DNA from: Zobellia laminariae | Lineage (GTDB): Bacteria > Bacteroidota > Bacteroidia > Flavobacteriales > Flavobacteriaceae | Direction of reading: 5' to 3' | Length of the DNA stretch: 64,000 nt | Assembly: GCF_009725995.1 (NCBI RefSeq) | Contig: NZ_RCNS01000003.1 | Location: 1,309,130 to 1,373,129 of the forward strand | In this document: positions 17,673 to 26,061 of the stretch, in pieces | Layout: each line of letters starts with the position of its first letter | Numbering within the stretch: position 1 is the first letter of the stretch | Made by a program: the position numbers and the translations under genes | The notes under the pieces: model-generated | The model's database searches: none | Seen by the model: the letters and a program-made list of their open reading frames with translations, nothing else | What the model was told of the DNA's origin: nothing

Positions 17673-18920
17673 TTAGCTTATGAAGCCTGCCCCTACCGTA
17701 CTATTGGTCTGCGTATCTATTAAGATAAACGAACCATTGGTACGGTGATCTTTAAATTTGTCGTAAAAAATTGGTTTATTTAACTTGAAAGTTACCTGAG
17801 CGATATCATTCATGCCCAAACCATCTACATTGGTATCAATACCTGAATAATCAGGGTTGATTTTATGATGGATATTATCCACCTTGGCCAACACTTTATT
17901 TACACCGTGTTGTACCACATATTTTTTACCTGTAGTCAATTTATTGGAATCCATCCAAGAAATAGTAGCGGTAAATTGTTTGTCTATTGTAGGTAGGTCT
18001 TCTGCCCTTACCAACATATCTCCTCTACTGATATTGATTTCATCTTCTAAAGTTATCGTTACCGATGACCTTCTTGAAGCCGTCTGGAATTTTTTATCGT
18101 AGAAGTAAATATCCTTAATCTTAGATCTGGTCTGTGATGGAAGTGCTACAACCTCATCACCCACACTTAATTCACCACCGTAAACTTTACCGGCAAAACC
18201 TCTAAAATCATGGTGCTCATCTGTCTTAGGACGAATTACATATTGAACCGGGAAACGAGGTGTACCCACATTAAAAATATCCTTACGATCTAAAGCCTCA
18301 AAATGCTCCAATAAAGTAGGACCGGTATACCAAGGCGTCTTATCCGTTTTGTTCACGACGTTATCACCTTTAAGGGCACTAACGGGAATGAAAGTAATCT
18401 TTTGATCTTGGTAATCTCTCTTCGCCATCAATTCCTCAAAATCGGCTTTAATAGCATTATAAGTTTCCTCAGAATAATCTACCAAGTCCATTTTATTAAT
18501 AGCTACCACCACATCTTTGATGCGCAATAGGTTATTGATAAAAAAGTGACGGTTGGTCTGCTCAATAACCCCTTTTCTAGCATCGATCAAAATAATCGCT
18601 GCTTGAGATGTAGAAGCTCCGGTAACCATGTTACGTGTGTATTCTACGTGACCGGGAGTATCGGCAATAATGTAACTTTTCTTTGCAGTTGAAAAATAGA
18701 TATGTGCCACATCTATGGTAATACCTTGCTCACGCTCGGCCACTAGACCATCCGTTGCCAATGAGAAATCTAGGTAATCGTACCCTTTGCTTTTACTGGT
18801 CTTTTCTATGGCTTCCAACTTATCGCTGGTCAATGATTTTGTATCGTACAGAATTCTACCGATCAAGGTACTTTTTCCGTCATCTACACTACCTGCTGTT
18901 GCTATCTTTAATACGTCCAT
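17673..18920 (-). CDS. cysN: sulfate adenylyltransferase subunit 1 (GTPase)
   Basis: A 415-residue EF-Tu-like GTPase that drives ATP-sulfurylase activity of CysD. G1 is GSVDDGKSTLIGR, G3 is DTPGHVEYTRNM, G4 is NKMD; two beta-barrel domains follow. There is no APS kinase (CysC) fused at the C-terminus. It follows cysD by 57 bp in the same operon. Confidence 0.95.
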   Translation of the reverse strand: MDVLKIATAGSVDDGKSTLIGRILYDTKSLTSDKLEAIEKTSKSKGYDYLDFSLATDGLVAEREQGITIDVAHIYFSTAKKSYIIADTPGHVEYTRNMVTGASTSQAAIILIDARKGVIEQTNRHFFINNLLRIKDVVVAINKMDLVDYSEETYNAIKADFEELMAKRDYQDQKITFIPVSALKGDNVVNKTDKTPWYTGPTLLEHFEALDRKDIFNVGTPRFPVQYVIRPKTDEHHDFRGFAGKVYGGELSVGDEVVALPSQTRSKIKDIYFYDKKFQTASRRSSVTITLEDEINISRGDMLVRAEDLPTIDKQFTATISWMDSNKLTTGKKYVVQHGVNKVLAKVDNIHHKINPDYSGIDTNVDGLGMNDIAQVTFKLNKPIFYDKFKDHRTNGSFILIDTQTNSTVGAGFIS

Positions 18921-18977
18921 CTTCTTTGGCTGTAATTTTTAATCAAATTTTTTAAACTAATTCCCTAAACGAGAATC

Positions 18978-19880
18978 CTAAAAGTATCCCTGTTGTTTTC
19001 TCTTCTCCATTGCCGCTTCAGACCTTTTATCGTCTATACGGGCTCCTCTTTCAGAAATACTGGAATCACGAATCTCTTCAACAACAGATTCAATATCGGT
19101 AGCATCGGAAAAAACGGCTGCGGTACAGCTCATATCCCCTACGGTACGGAAACGCACCATACGCTCTAAAACTTCCTCATCTTCTTCTTGGTACACATAA
19201 TCCGAGTGTGACCAGATCAAACCGTCACGCAAGAACACCTTACGTTTGTGCGCGAAATAGATAGAAGGAATTTCAATTTCCTCATCTTTTATATACGACC
19301 AAACATCTAACTCCGTCCAGTTTGAAATAGGGAACACACGTACGTTCTGTCCTAATTCTATCTGACCGTTCAACATATCAAAAAGCTCTGGGCGCTGGTT
19401 ACGCTCATCCCACTGGCCAAAATCATCACGTACCGAAAAAATACGCTCCTTTGCCCTTGCCTTTTCCTCATCTCTACGAGCTCCACCTATACAGGCATCA
19501 AACTTGAATTCCTCAATGGCATCCAACAATGTAGTGGTCTGCAACGAGTTTCTACTTGAGTATCTACCAGACTCTTCTTTAACCTTACCTTGATCAATAG
19601 AATCCTGAACATTACGCACTATAAGCTCCAAACCTAACTCCTCTACCAATCTATCTCTAAACTCAATAGTCTCAGGAAAGTTATGACCTGTATCAATATG
19701 CATTAAAGGGAAAGGAATTTTTGCCGGCCAAAATGCTTTTTGTGCCAAACGTACCAATGTAATAGAATCTTTACCTCCGGAAAACAAAAGTACCGGTCTC
19801 TCAAATTGAGCAGCTACTTCTCTAAAGATGTAGATGGCCTCGTTTTCTAAGGCGTTGATGTGTGATGTATCTTGGCTCAT
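18978..19880 (-). CDS. cysD: sulfate adenylyltransferase subunit 2
   Basis: A 300-residue PP-loop ATP sulfurylase subunit that makes adenosine 5'-phosphosulfate from sulfate and ATP. The PP-loop is FSGGKDSITLVRLA near residue 33; FDACIGGARRDEEKARAKER and the C-terminal family signature (SERGARIDDKRSEAAMEKRKQQGYF region) identify CysD rather than CysH. It lies between cysH and cysN. Confidence 0.95.
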   Translation of the reverse strand: MSQDTSHINALENEAIYIFREVAAQFERPVLLFSGGKDSITLVRLAQKAFWPAKIPFPLMHIDTGHNFPETIEFRDRLVEELGLELIVRNVQDSIDQGKVKEESGRYSSRNSLQTTTLLDAIEEFKFDACIGGARRDEEKARAKERIFSVRDDFGQWDERNQRPELFDMLNGQIELGQNVRVFPISNWTELDVWSYIKDEEIEIPSIYFAHKRKVFLRDGLIWSHSDYVYQEEDEEVLERMVRFRTVGDMSCTAAVFSDATDIESVVEEIRDSSISERGARIDDKRSEAAMEKRKQQGYF

Positions 19881-19951
19881 AATTTTTTGAATATATTGTT
19901 CGCTACTGCTATGCTTCGATTATTATTTTTTCGCTTAAAGCGGAATGTCTT

Positions 19952-20575
19952 TTAAGTATGTAACCCACACTCGCGATTCTCAAGAACCTTTGTTGGGTCA
20001 AAATATTTATGTTCGTTAGGCAATTGCTTTTCTTCTAGATATGCATCTAATTGAGCATCGCTCCAATGATAAAACGGACTCACTTTAAGAACACCGTCTC
20101 TGCTTACACTCAAAATATCTAATGAATCCCTTAATGCAGTTTGCCCTTTTCTTAAGTTAGTAAACCAAACATCTGGCTTATGTGCAGCCATTGCTCTTTT
20201 AAAAGGTTCTAGTTTAACCTGCTCGGTAAAAACGGCATGCTTTGGGTCATCTATTTGAGGGATTCCCATTACACTATCACGGTGTGCACTAGTTTGTTTA
20301 GGCACATACAAATCTATATTAAGACCTAATTTCTCAATAATTTCTTCTGCATGTTTATATGTATTTGGCGTATTGTAACCTGTATCGCACCAAATTACAG
20401 GAATATCGTTCTTTACATCTGCAACGGCATTTAGAATAGCCACCTCGTAAGGTCTAAAATTGGTAGTAACTACCGCATTTTTAGCATTCTCAATAGCCCA
20501 ATCAATAATTACAGAAGGATTTGCTTCTTTAAAACGCTCGTTAAGCTTTTGGATTTCTTTTTCTGAAAAACTCAT
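19952..20575 (-). CDS. cysH: phosphoadenylyl-sulfate (or adenylyl-sulfate) reductase
   Basis: A 207-residue PP-loop family thiol reductase that reduces activated sulfate to sulfite. The C-terminal active-site motif is RECGLHT, with the catalytic Cys near the end. The only other Cys is in VIWCDTGYN, so the paired cysteines that bind a 4Fe-4S cluster in APS reductases are absent, which points to a PAPS-type enzyme. No APS kinase gene is in the window to make PAPS. Rather short compared with about 240 residues for E. coli CysH. It is second in the operon, 7 bp after the DUF2061 gene. Confidence 0.88.
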   Translation of the reverse strand: MSFSEKEIQKLNERFKEANPSVIIDWAIENAKNAVVTTNFRPYEVAILNAVADVKNDIPVIWCDTGYNTPNTYKHAEEIIEKLGLNIDLYVPKQTSAHRDSVMGIPQIDDPKHAVFTEQVKLEPFKRAMAAHKPDVWFTNLRKGQTALRDSLDILSVSRDGVLKVSPFYHWSDAQLDAYLEEKQLPNEHKYFDPTKVLENRECGLHT

Positions 20576-20582
20576 ATCCTAT

Positions 20583-20846
20583 TTATTTACCCCAATTAAT
20601 TTTATTCCATAAACGCTCGTGGAAGAAGTATAAAAACATCTTAGTCACAAAATCTATGGAAGCAATAGAAGCGGCTATAGCCACTTCGCTAGTTAACAAA
20701 TAAGAAACTATTAACGTATCTAACGTACCAATTACCCTCCAGCTCACCGCTTTTGCGATGCTACGGATAGGCCTTTCAGATTTCTGATCCTCTGAAAAAT
20801 TCTTTTTGGAAGCTGCTTTATCTAAAATCAATTGATCTACAATCAT
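20583..20846 (-). CDS. DUF2061 membrane protein
   Basis: 87 residues. Residues about 28-80 match DUF2061: SIAKAVSWRVIGTLDTLIVS, then a hydrophobic stretch AIAASIASIDFVTKMFLYFFHERLW. Two short transmembrane helices are likely. It is the first gene of the cysH-cysD-cysN operon. Such proteins accompany sulfate-assimilation genes in Bacteroidota; a link to sulfate or sulfite handling is inferred from position only. Confidence 0.8.
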   Translation of the reverse strand: MIVDQLILDKAASKKNFSEDQKSERPIRSIAKAVSWRVIGTLDTLIVSYLLTSEVAIAASIASIDFVTKMFLYFFHERLWNKINWGK

Positions 20847-20863
20847 TTTCGTGTTAATCTAAT

Positions 20864-20963
20864 TACCCTATCAATCTAATAGAGTAAACAAATGTAGTAC
20901 ATTTATATTGTGTTAGACGGGTGAAATCTAAAGAATTTACTTTTACCCTATAGATTTAGTAGA
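20864..20963. promoter_or_regulatory. candidate Rrf2 operator region of the cys operon
   Basis: Site 1 (20864-20886) is an inverted repeat TACCCTAT, 7-nt spacer, ATAGAGTA (7 of 8 paired). Site 2 (20944-20963) is TACCCTATAGATTTAGTAGA. Both are upstream of the first cys gene and share CCCTAT with the site before the sulfite reductase at 17610. Assignment to the neighbouring Rrf2 regulator is inference. Confidence 0.4.
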
Positions 20964-21025
20964 TTATTAAAAAAATGCAATAAATATTGAAGATTTTTTA
21001 CCGGATATTGGAAATGATTGGAAAA

Positions 21026-21436
21026 TCAGGCTATTAAATCAGCCAAAGTATTGTTACGGTACACCTCTAAATTGGCATCTCGCACCATAAGCATGAGCTT
21101 ATTTACAGAGCATGTAGCCTCATCTGGGCAGTCTGCACATTTCTCGTAGAAGTTAAGACTCACACAAGGAACCATGGCTATTGGACCTTCAAGAATACGC
21201 ATGACATCTGTCATTAAGACCTCTTTTGGGTCTTTAATTAGATAGTAGCCACCGCCTTTACCTTTCTTAGAACCTAAAAATCCGCTCTTACGGAGAGAAA
21301 GCAAGATACTCTCCAAGAATTTCTGTGAGATATTCTCTGCCTTCGCAATTTCAGAAATCTGTACAGGTTGTTTATCTGTCTGCGCAGCCAAGTATGCTAG
21401 CGCCTTTAACCCGTATTTTGTCTTTTTTGAAAGCAT
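21026..21436 (-). CDS. Rrf2 family transcriptional regulator
   Basis: 136 residues. An N-terminal winged helix (MLSKKTKYGLKALAYLAAQ, PVQISEIAKAENISQKFLE, RGF-like KSGFLGSKKGKGGGYYLI) is followed by a cysteine cluster: Cys in MVPCVSL, then CADCPDEATC, similar to the Fe-S binding cysteines of IscR-type members. Located just upstream of, and co-oriented with, the cys operon, it is the obvious candidate sulfur or redox-responsive regulator of that operon. Confidence 0.85.
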   Translation of the reverse strand: MLSKKTKYGLKALAYLAAQTDKQPVQISEIAKAENISQKFLESILLSLRKSGFLGSKKGKGGGYYLIKDPKEVLMTDVMRILEGPIAMVPCVSLNFYEKCADCPDEATCSVNKLMLMVRDANLEVYRNNTLADLIA

Positions 21437-21683
21437 GGGGTAAATATAGGAAAAATTGGGACGGGAATGCTGCTATATCAGGCGTACTCCATCTTGTACA
21501 ATAAAAAAGACTATTCTTAAGTCGACTTTATGCTACTCTAAAAAATTGACTTACTAGTAGCGGATTTACTGGATTAAAATTAAAATAAATCAGTAATGAC
21601 ATTTAACAATTAAAAGAAGTGTAAGATTTTACTTATTTTAGTTCCGATCGTATAAGATTCGTGTACAGCATTAAACCAGAAAA

Positions 21684-22112
21684 ATGAAAATACGGTACAA
21701 AAAGAAAAGATTAAGAGTAAACCTTTTTATTGTAATTGCTTGGGGAGTCCTGGTAGTATTGACACTTTTCTTTAGCAGTAAAAGACAATGGTTTGATTAC
21801 ATGTATTTTATAATGCTCATTTTTCACCTAGCCCAATATATTTATGAAAACAAAAAACAATATCTGACTATTGAAAATGGCACTATTAGTAAAAACCTTC
21901 TATTTCAGACTAAAAAGATGAATTTGAATGAAATTACCCAAATCAAAAAATTTGCAGGAGATTATATATTGAAATCGAAACTAGAAGAACTGACCATAAC
22001 CACACAAATAATAGATGCAGATTCGTTGGTAGATTTAAATGCTGCTTTGGAACAATTAGAATTACCGGCAGACAGAACACCTTTTACAAGACCTATAGAT
22101 ATTAATATTTAA
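21684..22112 (+). CDS. two-transmembrane protein with PH-like C-terminal domain
   Basis: 142 residues: two hydrophobic helices (about 13-30 and 38-52) and a soluble C-terminal beta-rich part (YLTIENGTISKNLLFQTKKMNLNEITQIKKFAGDY) of the kind seen in small bacterial PH-like membrane proteins. I do not recognise a specific family. It precedes the alpha/beta hydrolase by 61 bp on the same strand. Confidence 0.6.
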   Translation: MKIRYKKKRLRVNLFIVIAWGVLVVLTLFFSSKRQWFDYMYFIMLIFHLAQYIYENKKQYLTIENGTISKNLLFQTKKMNLNEITQIKKFAGDYILKSKLEELTITTQIIDADSLVDLNAALEQLELPADRTPFTRPIDINI

Positions 22113-22173
22113 TGTTTCTATTATTAATAGTCGTCGTTAATTTATTAGCATGGATTATTCAAAACTTATTTAA

Positions 22174-23034
22174 ATGAAGAAAATAAAAATTATAGGTCTT
22201 GTCGTTTTAATTCTATTAGCTGCTTACACGGTTTATGTTTATCAGTCTGACCGATATGTAAAAGCTCTAATCACTAACGATGAATCAACATTATTTTACA
22301 GACCTGATACTGAAGTTGGCAATATGACCAACTTAGAATATTCAGAGAGTATCTTAAAAGTAGAAGATTCTATTATCATTCACACCTATCTTTTCTATCC
22401 AAAAACAGCACCTAAAGCCAATATATTTTTGATTAGAGGAAATAGTGGTAATACCAGCACTTACAAGGATTTAATTAAACCCTTAGTAAATAATGGGTTC
22501 AGGGTATATTCTACGGATTGGCGAGGGTATGGAAAATCTACAGGAAAACCCAGTTACAAGGGTATTATGAAAGATACCGAAGAAGCATTCACGGATTTTT
22601 TGAAGCATGTTAAAAATGACAGTATCAAAACCGTAGTATACGGCATGTCTTTAGGCGGCCAAGTTGCCATTAAGCTTACCAAAGACAACCCTGATAAAGT
22701 AGACGCTTTGGTTTTGGATGGTTCTTTAGCATCTGCCCACAGCTTTATTGAAGATAATTTTCAGGGATTCTTGATGCGTAATTTCATTAAAGATTCCACA
22801 GAATATAATCAAGATTATCTGGCCATTAGAGATATTTCGGATATCAACAACACACCAAAACTGATCATCCATAGTAAAGAAGATAGAGCTGTGCCGTTTG
22901 AGCGCGGACAATCCATTTTCAATTTAGCTAAAGAACCAAAAACATTTTGGAAAACAAATACAAAGCACATTCAAACCCTTAAGGTTTTACCGGGAGAGAC
23001 TGTTGAGAAGCTTAACGCGCTACTGGAGCAATAA
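22174..23034 (+). CDS. alpha/beta hydrolase
   Basis: 286 residues with an N-terminal hydrophobic anchor (MKKIKIIGLVVLILLAAYTVYVY) and an alpha/beta hydrolase domain. An oxyanion-hole region FLIRGNSGN occurs near residue 88, the nucleophile elbow is GMSLGGQVA near 155, and the acid (HSKEDRAVPF) and base (TKHIQTL) follow. It resembles the YqiA/BEM46-like group of membrane-anchored serine hydrolases. The substrate is unknown. Confidence 0.8.
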   Translation: MKKIKIIGLVVLILLAAYTVYVYQSDRYVKALITNDESTLFYRPDTEVGNMTNLEYSESILKVEDSIIIHTYLFYPKTAPKANIFLIRGNSGNTSTYKDLIKPLVNNGFRVYSTDWRGYGKSTGKPSYKGIMKDTEEAFTDFLKHVKNDSIKTVVYGMSLGGQVAIKLTKDNPDKVDALVLDGSLASAHSFIEDNFQGFLMRNFIKDSTEYNQDYLAIRDISDINNTPKLIIHSKEDRAVPFERGQSIFNLAKEPKTFWKTNTKHIQTLKVLPGETVEKLNALLEQ

Positions 23035-23152
23035 AATAAATTATAGCCCAAACATTTTTCAATTCAACCCCTAATAACTACAGTTCAGAAACATCTTCTT
23101 TTAAAAACCATGGTATTGTCCGAGTTTTACTCTAATAACCAATACAACTACC

Positions 23153-23809
23153 ATGGAACAAACAATTAAAATCCTCATTTACATTCACGCTTTCTTAGGA
23201 GGACTGGGATTGATTACCGGTATTGGAAGCATCATTATTAAAAAAGGCAGCTCATTACATAAGAAATTAGGCAAGTTATTTTCTATAGGTATGATCGGCA
23301 GCTCAGTAATTTCTATGCCAATAGCCATGATGCCAAATCATGAAAATCTATTCTTGCTGCTAATAGGCTTGTTCACTGTATATCTTGTTTTAATCGGTAA
23401 TCGTGCGTTGGCTTTTAAAATAAAAACTGAAGCGGATGTAGTAGACAAAGTAATTTCAGGGAGTATGCTTTTCTTTTCGATACTAATGCTAGGCATTGGT
23501 TTGTATACCTTTTTGAATACGAATACTATGGGTATATTATATGTATTCTTTGGAGGGTTTGGACTTCTCTTAACTTTAAAAGATTTTCAGTTTTATAGAA
23601 ATCCCCAGAAGACCAAAAATGCATGGTTAATATCGCATATCGGTAAAATGATTGGTGCTTTGATAGCTTCTTTTACCGCATTTATTATTGCCGGACTCCA
23701 TATTGGAAATCTTGTGGCGTGGACACTTCCTACCGTTCTTGGAACTATCTATATTATATATTGGAAGAGAAAGGTTAGCCCAAAAGCTGTGGCTTCCAAA
23801 AAACTATAA
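23153..23809 (+). CDS. multi-spanning membrane protein (DUF2306-like)
   Basis: 218 residues with six or seven predicted transmembrane helices. The first helix pair is followed by KKGSSLHKKLGKLFSIGM, a signature I associate with DUF2306-like proteins (conserved His and Lys between helices 2 and 3). A second His (HIGKM, HIGNL) occurs late. Function unknown. It ends in a basic cytoplasmic tail (KRKVSPKAVASKKL). Confidence 0.6.
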   Translation: MEQTIKILIYIHAFLGGLGLITGIGSIIIKKGSSLHKKLGKLFSIGMIGSSVISMPIAMMPNHENLFLLLIGLFTVYLVLIGNRALAFKIKTEADVVDKVISGSMLFFSILMLGIGLYTFLNTNTMGILYVFFGGFGLLLTLKDFQFYRNPQKTKNAWLISHIGKMIGALIASFTAFIIAGLHIGNLVAWTLPTVLGTIYIIYWKRKVSPKAVASKKL

Positions 23810-23945
23810 TCAATCTATAAAGAATACGCTACCCTCTCTTTGTAAGTTTCATTTTTAAAAATGCAGTTTTATCGTTATGTTTATACTTGATCTGGGCTTT
23901 CCTTTTTAAACGATATTGGGAATAAATATTCTGTAATAACTAAAA

Positions 23946-24527
23946 ATGTCTATAGAACTCCTAAAGCATAATATTTTAAAAAATGCCCAATTGGACAACA
24001 AAGAGCTTCAAACTTTTTGCGATGCTTTTCACCCTAAATCCATTGCCAAAAAACAATACCTTTTAACCCAAGGAGAGATTTGCAAATTTGAAGGTTTTGT
24101 AACTAAAGGCTGTTTTAGGGTATTTACTTTAGATGAGGATGGTAAAGAACATGTGCTTTATTTTGCCACTAAAGACTGGTGGATAACCGATATAGATAGT
24201 TTTACAAACCAAAAACCTTCGTTCTTGACCATACAGGCTTTAGAAGATAGTGAGGTATTACTCATAAATCACGCTGATAAGGAACATCTATATGAACAAA
24301 TTCCACAGGTAGAGAAACTTTTCAGGGTCATGACACAAAAGACTTTGGTCTCGTTACAAAGAAGAATGATTGCCAATCTCAGCCAGACCGCAGACGACCG
24401 TTACCTTAACTTTATTGAAAAGTATCCAGAAATTGCACAGAAGCTTACCAACCTACAATTGGCTTCCTACTTGGGCATCTCCCATGAATTTTTAAGTAAG
24501 ATCAGAAGCAAAATCGCTTCAAAATAA
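23946..24527 (+). CDS. Crp/Fnr family transcriptional regulator
   Basis: 193 residues: a cyclic-nucleotide-binding-like beta-roll (about 15-125) and a C-terminal helix-turn-helix (LTNLQLASYLGISHEFLSKIRSK). It lacks the N-terminal Fe-S cysteines of Fnr. An Fnr-type palindrome (24544-24559) begins 17 bp after its stop codon, upstream of the MBL-fold/NTF2 pair, which is its likely target. Such regulators in Bacteroidota often control adjacent genes. Confidence 0.85.
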   Translation: MSIELLKHNILKNAQLDNKELQTFCDAFHPKSIAKKQYLLTQGEICKFEGFVTKGCFRVFTLDEDGKEHVLYFATKDWWITDIDSFTNQKPSFLTIQALEDSEVLLINHADKEHLYEQIPQVEKLFRVMTQKTLVSLQRRMIANLSQTADDRYLNFIEKYPEIAQKLTNLQLASYLGISHEFLSKIRSKIASK

Positions 24528-24543
24528 TCCTAGTGTTTCATTT

Positions 24544-24559
24544 ATTGAACTAGTTCAAT
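24544..24559. promoter_or_regulatory. Crp/Fnr-type palindromic operator
   Basis: A perfect 16-bp palindrome, ATTGAACTAGTTCAAT, that fits TTGA-N6-TCAA, the half-site spacing of Fnr/Crp boxes. It lies between the Crp/Fnr gene and the MBL-fold gene, 54 bp upstream of the latter's start, just before a TTTG/CACCTTTG promoter-like sequence (24562-24588). Confidence 0.5.
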
Positions 24560-24613
24560 GTTTTGGATGGCATTGGTACGCACCTTTGTACCATCAAATT
24601 AAAACAAGTAAAA

Positions 24614-25504
24614 ATGAAATCAATTTTTTCAACACTAGTATTAACAACAATAATCTTATTTAATATGGAAGTACAAGCCCAGAACACAAGAACAATTAAA
24701 ACCAACAATTTTGACTTACAGGTCTATAATGCATCAGAAAATAGCTTTGGTGTAGCATCAGTTTTGGTGTCAGGAAAACAGGATGCTATTTTAATAGATG
24801 CGCAGTTTACTTTGGCAGATGCTGAAACTGTAGCGCAAGAGATAAAAGAATCAGGTAAAAACTTGAAAACTATTTATGTATCTCATGGTGATCCTGACTT
24901 TTATTTTGGATTACAAGTATTTAAAAAATACTTCCCAGAGGTTACCGTATTTGCAACTCCCGCAACCGTAGAGCACATTAAAGCTACCGCCCAAAAGAAA
25001 CTAGATGTTTGGGGTTCTAAATTAGGAAACGCTATTACCACCAATGCTATCCTTCCTCAGGTTATTAAAGAAGATGCATTAGAACTAGAAGGTGAAAAAT
25101 TAGAAATTATTGGTTTAGACGAATTCCCAAAACGAACTTTTGTTTACATCCCTTCTAGCGAAGCGGTTATTGGTGGCATCAATATTTTCTCCAATACTTT
25201 TCATGTATGGATGGCAGACGCCCAAACTGAAGAAGCGAGAAAAGATTGGATTTCCATACTAAACAAAATTGAAAGTCTAAACCCTAAAGTAGTTATACCT
25301 GCCCACGGAAATAAGGATACGCAACTTAACTTAACCTCTGTGGCTCACACTAAAAACTACATTACGTACTATGAAGAAGCTTTAAAAACCAATACCACTT
25401 CAGAGGACTTAATCAGCACGATGAAAAAGGAATACCCAAATGCTACTTTTGAAACCGCACTTCAAATTGGTGCAAAAGTGAATACAGGCGAAATGAAATG
25501 GTAA
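24614..25504 (+). CDS. MBL-fold metallo-hydrolase-like protein with altered metal motif
   Basis: 296 residues with a signal peptide (MKSIFSTLVLTTIILFNMEVQAQ), so exported. The metallo-beta-lactamase fold is recognisable (VLVSGKQDAILIDAQFT, later VVIPAHGNKD). The usual THxHxDH signature is replaced by SHGDPDFYFG, which keeps the first His and the Asp but loses two histidines. Similar HxDPD variants exist in an MBL subfamily from environmental bacteria (from memory), so the protein may bind one metal or none. The ATG at 24614 is used because the signal peptide starts there. The stop overlaps the next gene by 7 bp. Confidence 0.8.
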   Translation: MKSIFSTLVLTTIILFNMEVQAQNTRTIKTNNFDLQVYNASENSFGVASVLVSGKQDAILIDAQFTLADAETVAQEIKESGKNLKTIYVSHGDPDFYFGLQVFKKYFPEVTVFATPATVEHIKATAQKKLDVWGSKLGNAITTNAILPQVIKEDALELEGEKLEIIGLDEFPKRTFVYIPSSEAVIGGINIFSNTFHVWMADAQTEEARKDWISILNKIESLNPKVVIPAHGNKDTQLNLTSVAHTKNYITYYEEALKTNTTSEDLISTMKKEYPNATFETALQIGAKVNTGEMKW

Positions 25505-25965
25505 AATCAATAGGAATAGTCTACTTGGCGATACTGATGGTATTGTCAAGTTGCTCTTTTAATAAAAATGAAATGACAAATTTAGAAATCGTAAAAAGCA
25601 CCTACGAAGGCAAATCTTCCGAAGAAAACGGAAAGAATTTAGCCAAGCATGTTGCGGAAGATATTCAATGGACAGAAGCCAAGGGCTTTCCATATGCAGG
25701 TACCTATACAGGACTAGAAGAGATTACTAAGAATGTATTTTCTAGATTAGGTACTGAATGGATTCACTACCAGTTTACCCCAAAACAATATGTAGCTGAT
25801 GGAGATACCGTCATTGCTATTGGCAATTACACCGGAGTTTATAAAAAAACAGGTAAAGGATTTGAAGCACGAGTAGCGCACTTATGGACTTTAAAGGACA
25901 GCAAAATTATCCGGTTTGAACAGATTGTGGACAGTAAAACGGTTACCGATGCCATGACTAAATAA
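25498..25965 (+). CDS. NTF2/SnoaL-like lipoprotein
   Basis: 155 residues with a signal sequence and lipobox LSSC (Cys at about 19). The mature part is an NTF2-like fold: EIVKSTYEGKSSEENGKNL, HVAEDIQWTEAKGFPYAGTYTG, VIAIGNYTGVYKKTGKGFEARVAHLWTL. It is translationally coupled to the MBL-fold gene (start inside its last codons), so the two probably act together in the periplasm. The substrate is unknown. Confidence 0.75.
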   Translation: MVKSIGIVYLAILMVLSSCSFNKNEMTNLEIVKSTYEGKSSEENGKNLAKHVAEDIQWTEAKGFPYAGTYTGLEEITKNVFSRLGTEWIHYQFTPKQYVADGDTVIAIGNYTGVYKKTGKGFEARVAHLWTLKDSKIIRFEQIVDSKTVTDAMTK

Positions 25966-25986
25966 AAAACGCGGTTGAGTTAAAAC

Positions 25987-26019
25987 AAAAAAGCTTCCCA
26001 ATCAGGAAGCTCTTTTTTT
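25987..26019. terminator. convergent intrinsic terminator
   Basis: Hairpin AGCTTCC/GGAAGCT (25992-25998, 26005-26011) flanked by A6 on the left and T7 on the right. It serves the plus-strand NTF2 gene and possibly the minus-strand metZ-like gene. Confidence 0.75.
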
Positions 26020-26061
26020 GTTTAAGTAAAATATAAAATTAGGTTTTAAAGTATTACTTCT

